This document shows, one piece after another, positions 5,395 to 9,528 of a stretch of 9,528 nt of DNA (positions are counted from its first letter, which is position 1; the number at the start of each line of letters is the position of its first letter). A program made the translations under genes and the position numbers. A model generated the notes under the pieces. It searched no databases, was not told where the DNA came from, and saw nothing but the letters and a program-made list of their open reading frames with translations. The stretch comes from JAZQLP01 sp045542755 (GTDB lineage: Bacteria > Bacillota > Clostridia > Oscillospirales > UBA644): NCBI GenBank assembly GCA_045542755.1, contig JAZQLP010000142.1, positions 1 through 9,528 on the forward strand. The letters are read 5' to 3'.

Positions 5395-7292
5395 TAGAGT
5401 CCTCTTTCAATCTCTTCGGCCAAAAGCTCGTACTCCTCGTAAAGAGAGTTGAGCTTTTCTTTATTCTCTGAGATACTTTCGCTTATTTCCATTATCTTTT
5501 TATAGTCGCCGCCAACATCGGGGGATTCAAGGGATGATTCAAGAGAAGATATATCCTCCTCAATCTTCATTATCTCCTTTTCAACTGCGGCAAATCTGTT
5601 TTTCTTTTTCTTAAATTCCGACTCGGCGGCCTTTTTTCTCTGATACTCGCCCGCCCTGTCTGCTTTCTCAGTCTTTACGGCAAGCTGTTTATCGGCCTTA
5701 GACATCAGGTACTCATCAAAATTACCCTTATACTCGGTTATTTTGCCTTCGTCCATATACCAGAGCTTGGTGGCAAGGCGGTTTATAAAATATCTGTCAT
5801 GTGAAACAATCAGCATAGTACCGTCGTAATCGGCCAATGCGTCTTCCAAAGCTTCCTTTGACTGAATATCAAGGTGGTTGGTAGGCTCGTCAAGAATAAG
5901 AAAGTTTACGTGAGAGAGCATCAGCTTTGCAAGACACACACGGGCCTTTTCTCCGCCACTTAAAGTCCCACAGACCTTAAACACGTCCTCACCTTTAAAA
6001 AGGAAGAGCGCAAGGGCCTTTCTTATTTCAAGATTCGACATTCTGGGATAGGCGTCGGCCAGATCTTCAAATACCGTCTTATTGGGATTTATTTCACTCA
6101 ACGTCTGGTCATAATAGCCTATTTCCACTCGGGCGCCAATTTTTACGGTACCCGAATCAAGGGTTTCCCGTCCCGTTATCATTTTCAAAAGTGTGGTTTT
6201 TCCGCATCCGTTTGAGCCGGTAAGAAAAACTCTGTCCTGCATCTTTATATAGGCGTTAAGATCCTTCGCGACCGTTTTTTGAGCATAGCTTTTACCCACG
6301 GACTCAAGGGTAAGAACGTCGTTACCCGTACCGTGACAAGCTTTAAAGGAGAAGCCTATGGAATCCGGGGTAGCTTCAGGTTTGACAAGCTCCGCCTTAA
6401 TACGGTCGATCTGTTTTTGCTTACTTTTTATAGTAACGTAATTACGTTCCTGGTTAAACCTCTTTTGTTGGGCTATTATACCCTCTATTCGCTTTATTTC
6501 CTTTGTTTTCTTCTCATAATCGCGCTCAAGAGTCAGGTCATTTATGGCTCTTTGGGCTCTGTATTCGGTATAGTTTCCGTAATAATCGGTTAAATGAGTA
6601 TTTTCTATCTCAAATATTCTGTTACATAGTCTGTCAAGAAAATATCTGTCATGTGAAACAATAACAGCAGCCCCTTTATAAGAAGCAAGAAAATCTTCAA
6701 GCCATAAAGTTGAGGATATATCAAGGTGGTTGGTAGGCTCGTCAAGCAGTAAAAGCCCTGCTCCCGACAGAAGAACCTTTGCCAAAAGAACTCTTGTACG
6801 CTGTCCGCCGCTGAGGGCAGACATAGGGATTTCCATTTCTCTGTCGTCAAAGCCAAGACCCATAAGCGTAGATCTTATACGGCTTCTGAAGGTAAGACCG
6901 TCAAGGTCAACGAAGGTTTCGTTAAGCTTCGCCTGTTTTCTGATATTTTCCTCGGAAGGATCCTTTTCCACAGCCGCATTGGCTTCTGCCAACAACTTTT
7001 CCACAGTTATGCAGTCAGAAAAAAGCTCCTCAAGCTCTTCTTTTGCATTTTTCTCGGAAGTATAATCGCTGTGCTGCTTCATATATGCGATCTTGAGGTC
7101 TTTATCATAAATAACAGAGCCGTCATCATGCTCTTCAAGACGGCAAAGTATACGGAAAAGAGTGGTCTTTCCCGCGCCGTTTACACCTATTACGCCTATT
7201 TTGTCGCCGTGTTCAATTTTAAATGAAACACCGTCAAGAACGGTATGAGTAACGTAACTTTTGCACAGTCCGTTAACGTTAACAATAGTCAT
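5394..7292 (-). CDS. ABC-F ATPase, YdiF-type (ribosome-associated)
   Basis: This 632-residue protein has two ATP-binding cassettes and no membrane segment, the layout of ABC-F translation factors. These bind the ribosomal E site and reset stalled ribosomes; some relatives give antibiotic resistance. NBD1: Walker A GVNGAGKT (36-43), signature LSGGQ (160-164), Walker B LLLLDEP (180-186), His switch SHDR (213-216). An interdomain linker at about 245-310 is rich in charged helix (ERDYEKKTKEIKRIEG). It is short, as in housekeeping members rather than long-linker resistance types. NBD2: Walker A GSNGCGKT (359-366), LSGGE (444-448), ILDEPTNHLD (466-475), SHDR (497-500). Residues about 540-632 are a C-terminal charged coiled coil as in YdiF/Uup. 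The segment ALFLFKGEDVFK (428-439) resembles YdiF. The ATG at 7292 has AAGGA 8 nt upstream. It sits 18 nt after the CBM9-like gene and overlaps the thioesterase gene by 1 nt. Resistance function is possible but not indicated. Confidence 0.93.
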   Translation of the reverse strand: MTIVNVNGLCKSYVTHTVLDGVSFKIEHGDKIGVIGVNGAGKTTLFRILCRLEEHDDGSVIYDKDLKIAYMKQHSDYTSEKNAKEELEELFSDCITVEKLLAEANAAVEKDPSEENIRKQAKLNETFVDLDGLTFRSRIRSTLMGLGFDDREMEIPMSALSGGQRTRVLLAKVLLSGAGLLLLDEPTNHLDISSTLWLEDFLASYKGAAVIVSHDRYFLDRLCNRIFEIENTHLTDYYGNYTEYRAQRAINDLTLERDYEKKTKEIKRIEGIIAQQKRFNQERNYVTIKSKQKQIDRIKAELVKPEATPDSIGFSFKACHGTGNDVLTLESVGKSYAQKTVAKDLNAYIKMQDRVFLTGSNGCGKTTLLKMITGRETLDSGTVKIGARVEIGYYDQTLSEINPNKTVFEDLADAYPRMSNLEIRKALALFLFKGEDVFKVCGTLSGGEKARVCLAKLMLSHVNFLILDEPTNHLDIQSKEALEDALADYDGTMLIVSHDRYFINRLATKLWYMDEGKITEYKGNFDEYLMSKADKQLAVKTEKADRAGEYQRKKAAESEFKKKKNRFAAVEKEIMKIEEDISSLESSLESPDVGGDYKKIMEISESISENKEKLNSLYEEYELLAEEIERGL

Positions 7293-7310
7293 TTCTGTTT
7301 TCCTTTAAAA

Positions 7311-7925
7311 TTATTTCAGATACAGTTCCCCGAAGAATTCAGGACGGTGATAATCGGGACGGGACACTTCCACGGGATTCCAGGTTCCGTAATGAACGCA
7401 AGCCGTTTCATCTCCGCATTTATAAAAATTACCCTTAAAATTATTACTGAAATCACCGAAGTGACTCTTTACGTATGAAAAAGGAACGAAAAATTTAGCT
7501 CTCCATCCGTCATCAAGGATTTCGGTCTCTATTTCAAAATCAGAAAGCTCAAATTCGGGGCGGACTCTTCCTTTGCGAGCTTCACCCAAACCTATCAGCA
7601 TTCCGCCTCCGGCAGATAGCTCAATATTCATATATCTGGGATCTTTTTCAGGAAGAGGTTTAAAGAAAAATTCCACGCAGCTGTCAAGACATACCTGCTC
7701 GTTTTTCCCATGAAACCTTGCCAGAATATCCGAAGGGCGCTCGTTTGTGCGATACAGGAGCGTTAGGCCCTCATCAGAATAAACCCCTTTTACATTTGTA
7801 GAAGGATACCCCTTTGAAGGGCTGAAACCAAACCAGTCAAGCTCTGCTACGGGTACATTTTCCCAGAGAGGATCAGACATTTTTAAGGATTTAGTCAATA
7901 TCTTTGTAAAACCGTAGTTTTTCAT
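7311..7925 (-). CDS. Stand-alone CBM9-like carbohydrate-binding protein
   Basis: This 204-residue protein resembles a carbohydrate-binding module family 9 (CBM9-like, DOMON-type beta-sandwich) domain occurring on its own. Supporting features: a 'W..V..a.l' opening (21-30, WENVPVAELD), LTLLYRT (54-60), DSCVEFFFKP (81-90), the strand pair YMNIELSAGGGML (98-110), WRAKFFVPFSYV (141-152) with the common 'W...i.iPf' pattern, FKGNFYKCG (163-171) and the family-typical end YGTWNPVEVSRPDYHRPEFFGELYL (179-203, W182, P184, P190, H193, P195-F197-F198-G199). No signal peptide is present, so a cytosolic location is likely. The binding residues and sugar cannot be told. The ATG at 7925 has AAGGA 7 nt upstream, and the gene starts 14 nt after the GH95-like gene, so the two are almost certainly co-transcribed and may handle the same glycan. 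Confidence 0.78.
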   Translation of the reverse strand: MKNYGFTKILTKSLKMSDPLWENVPVAELDWFGFSPSKGYPSTNVKGVYSDEGLTLLYRTNERPSDILARFHGKNEQVCLDSCVEFFFKPLPEKDPRYMNIELSAGGGMLIGLGEARKGRVRPEFELSDFEIETEILDDGWRAKFFVPFSYVKSHFGDFSNNFKGNFYKCGDETACVHYGTWNPVEVSRPDYHRPEFFGELYLK

Positions 7926-7939
7926 AATTATTTCCTTCT

Positions 7940-9528
7940 TTATATTTCTATCATATATTCAATGCCGCTTTCAGCATCAAAAGAAACTATTCCTTCTCCG
8001 TCGGGATCTATTTGGATTCCGTTTACGGTCAGACCCTTTTCGCCGAACATTCTGATACAGCAATCATTATCGGGAACAAGACGGGCATTTTTAAGTGCTC
8101 CTTTTTCCCAATCTATATCCACGGTTATTGCACCTCTTGCTCTCAAGCCCTTTACGTAACCTTTATGCCAACCTTGGGGTAGGCATGGTAAAAGCCTAAT
8201 AACACGATTATTGGAAGAGCCTTCGTGGCTTTGAAGCAAACATTCTGCAATAGCGGCTGATATTCCAGAAAAAACGGGAAGAGAAGTATCTTTTTGTGTA
8301 GATATAAGCTCGTTTATAAGCAGCTCAAAGTTTTCTTTATCAAAAAGCCGAGCATACATAAGTGCCATAGTAACTTTTGCTTCAAGGCTATCTATCCCTA
8401 CGGTTGCTTGTCTTTGAAGAGATTTTTTACAAGCCTCCGCAAGCCCGGGGCTGCTGCTTGTAATCATATCTCCGGGATAAAGGGAATAAAGATGAGCAAT
8501 ATGAAGGCCGTTGGGGTTTGCCTGTTCGTAATCTTCTTGCCATTCGCAAAGCGCTCCGCCGTATCTTTCCGAAATTTTATACTGTGCCAAACGGGAGAGC
8601 TTATACTTGATGGCGTTTATACCCGGCTTTTCAAGTATTCCTTTTTCCGCGAGTAACATATGCCCCGTAACGGCCTTGTCAAAAAGGTCGTAAACTATGC
8701 CAAGGCTTTGGGCAGAGCCGTAGCCCACGTTGTATTCTTCTCCATCTACCAGATAAGAACCACCAACCGCAGGGGAGACCGTATGACGGTGGGCAGGATC
8801 TTGGACCGAATACAAAAAGGCAAACATACACGCATCCTTCATCACGGGAGCAATACGGGCAAAATATTCGACGTCACCGGTATATTCAAACCTATCCCAC
8901 AGGCACTTTGTCAACCAAAGACCGCCCATAGGGAAAATTCCGTTGAGCCCGCCGTGGATAGCCGTGTTTCCGAATATATCCACCTCTCTGTTTGCGCTCC
9001 AACCGTCGTTTATATTATAGGTAAATGCGGCGGTAGAGGTACCGGCTGAAGATATTTTTTCGGTAAAACGTTGGAGAGGATAGGCCGTTTCTCCCATATT
9101 GGTAACCTGTGCGGCGCTATAAGAACTTTGCAAAGCTCCGTCAAGAGCAAATCCGCCCTTTTGGCCTTCAAACCCTTCACTCCAGATTCCGTTGGCGTGA
9201 GCAGGCAGGGGAGAATCCTTTTCCGACGAGGACATAAGCAGATATTTTCCGTAATTATAGGATTCTTCAACATCGTCTTTGCCTTCAACGGAAATAGAGG
9301 ATCTGTTGTAAAGGGAAGAGCAAGAGGTAATATGCTCACTCCTATATCGGTCATATTCTTCGGGGACAATACGGGAAAGTGCGCCCCCTACTGTGATGCA
9401 AACGTCCTTTTCTCTGTCGAAAGAAAGGGTATCCAATGAATAATCGGTATCCGAGGTATAAACGAGCAGGAGAGAAGTGACCGATTTTATTAAAAATTTC
9501 CCTAAGTCGGATCGTAGCCATGTCGTTC
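7940..9528 (-). CDS. GH95-like alpha-L-fucosidase-family protein, diverged catalytic site (cut by right edge)
   Basis: The frame is open through the right edge; the first complete codon is at 9526-9524 and 528 residues are visible. There is a TTG at 9436 but no reason to start there. The protein matches the GH95 (inverting alpha-L-fucosidase/L-galactosidase) architecture: the end of the N-terminal beta domain (VTSLLLVYTSDTDYS, 16-30), a linker with EYDRYRSEHI (57-66) and then an (alpha/alpha)6 barrel. Recognisable signatures are LPAHANGIW (107-115), GIFPMGGLWLTKCLWDRFEYTGD (196-218), GGALCEW (323-329), HLYSLYPGD (345-353), LLQSH (430-434) and LLPCLPQGWHKGYVKGLRARG (445-465). The Glu of the acid motif is kept (E328). 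The segment equivalent to the NINxQMNYW motif reads LDGALQSSY (128-136), so the catalytic Asn pair appears replaced by Asp129 and Ala131. The DGNxG motif with the catalytic Asp reads VFSGISAA (418-425). Family is fairly secure; fucosidase activity is doubtful. Confidence 0.8.
   Translation of the reverse strand, partial: TTWLRSDLGKFLIKSVTSLLLVYTSDTDYSLDTLSFDREKDVCITVGGALSRIVPEEYDRYRSEHITSCSSLYNRSSISVEGKDDVEESYNYGKYLLMSSSEKDSPLPAHANGIWSEGFEGQKGGFALDGALQSSYSAAQVTNMGETAYPLQRFTEKISSAGTSTAAFTYNINDGWSANREVDIFGNTAIHGGLNGIFPMGGLWLTKCLWDRFEYTGDVEYFARIAPVMKDACMFAFLYSVQDPAHRHTVSPAVGGSYLVDGEEYNVGYGSAQSLGIVYDLFDKAVTGHMLLAEKGILEKPGINAIKYKLSRLAQYKISERYGGALCEWQEDYEQANPNGLHIAHLYSLYPGDMITSSSPGLAEACKKSLQRQATVGIDSLEAKVTMALMYARLFDKENFELLINELISTQKDTSLPVFSGISAAIAECLLQSHEGSSNNRVIRLLPCLPQGWHKGYVKGLRARGAITVDIDWEKGALKNARLVPDNDCCIRMFGEKGLTVNGIQIDPDGEGIVSFDAESGIEYMIEI

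Noticed and set aside
8294..9049. Two plus-strand open frames of 120 and 129 codons
   Set aside because: Both are antisense to the GH95-like gene, which has clear family motifs throughout this interval.
9434..9436. TTG at 9436 as the start of the GH95-like gene
   Set aside because: The frame stays open upstream to the window edge and encodes VTSLLLVYTSDTDYS, which fits the end of the GH95 N-terminal domain; the true start is outside the window.

Overview
The window looks like a chromosomal segment of a Clostridia-type Firmicute, probably an uncultured gut or rumen organism and near its replication origin. This is inferred from a ParA-ParB pair with a perfect consensus parS site, serS directly behind parB, strong GGAGG-type ribosome binding sites with an occasional TTG start, and a lipoprotein signal peptide. 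Base composition is moderate by eye, and coding density is high: no gene-free stretch exceeds about 190 bases. I see no tRNA, rRNA, CRISPR array, insertion sequence or phage gene.

Region 1 (1-2337, minus strand) is a chromosome-segregation operon. A sigma-A-like promoter with an extended -10 is followed by a 20-bp palindrome containing parS, which lies in the leader of parA. Then come parA (TTG start), parB (its RBS is inside the last codons of parA) and serS, which runs off the left edge with 189 codons visible. ParB would bind its own operon leader, so autoregulation or loading of the ParB complex at this locus is plausible.

Region 2 (2365-4969) is a divergent pair. On the minus strand is a xylose-isomerase-like TIM-barrel sugar phosphate isomerase/epimerase that ends in a clear intrinsic terminator. 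On the plus strand is a lipoprotein with a GH42-like (clan GH-A) glycoside hydrolase barrel. The 185-bp gap between them carries two separate inverted repeats, one over each candidate promoter, with related TTTGCC/TTTTGC arms. This looks like an operator region.

Region 3 (4966-9528, minus strand) is a tightly packed run: a diverged GH95-like protein (open at the right edge), a stand-alone CBM9-like protein, a YdiF-type ABC-F ATPase and a PaaI-like hotdog thioesterase. Spacings are 14 nt, 17-18 nt and a 1-nt TAATG overlap. The last gene meets the GH42-like lipoprotein gene tail to tail, with interlocking stop codons and no terminator visible between them.

Taken together, regions 2 and 3 suggest a small carbohydrate-utilisation neighbourhood attached to housekeeping genes. 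The most unusual point is that both hydrolase-like proteins depart from their families at catalytic positions. The GH95-like protein lacks the Asn pair and the Asp of the inverting fucosidase mechanism but keeps the Glu. The GH42-like protein has Ser-Glu in place of the clan's Asn-Glu. I see no clear evidence for a wholly new multi-gene system; the candidates are this divergent glycosidase set and the paired operators.
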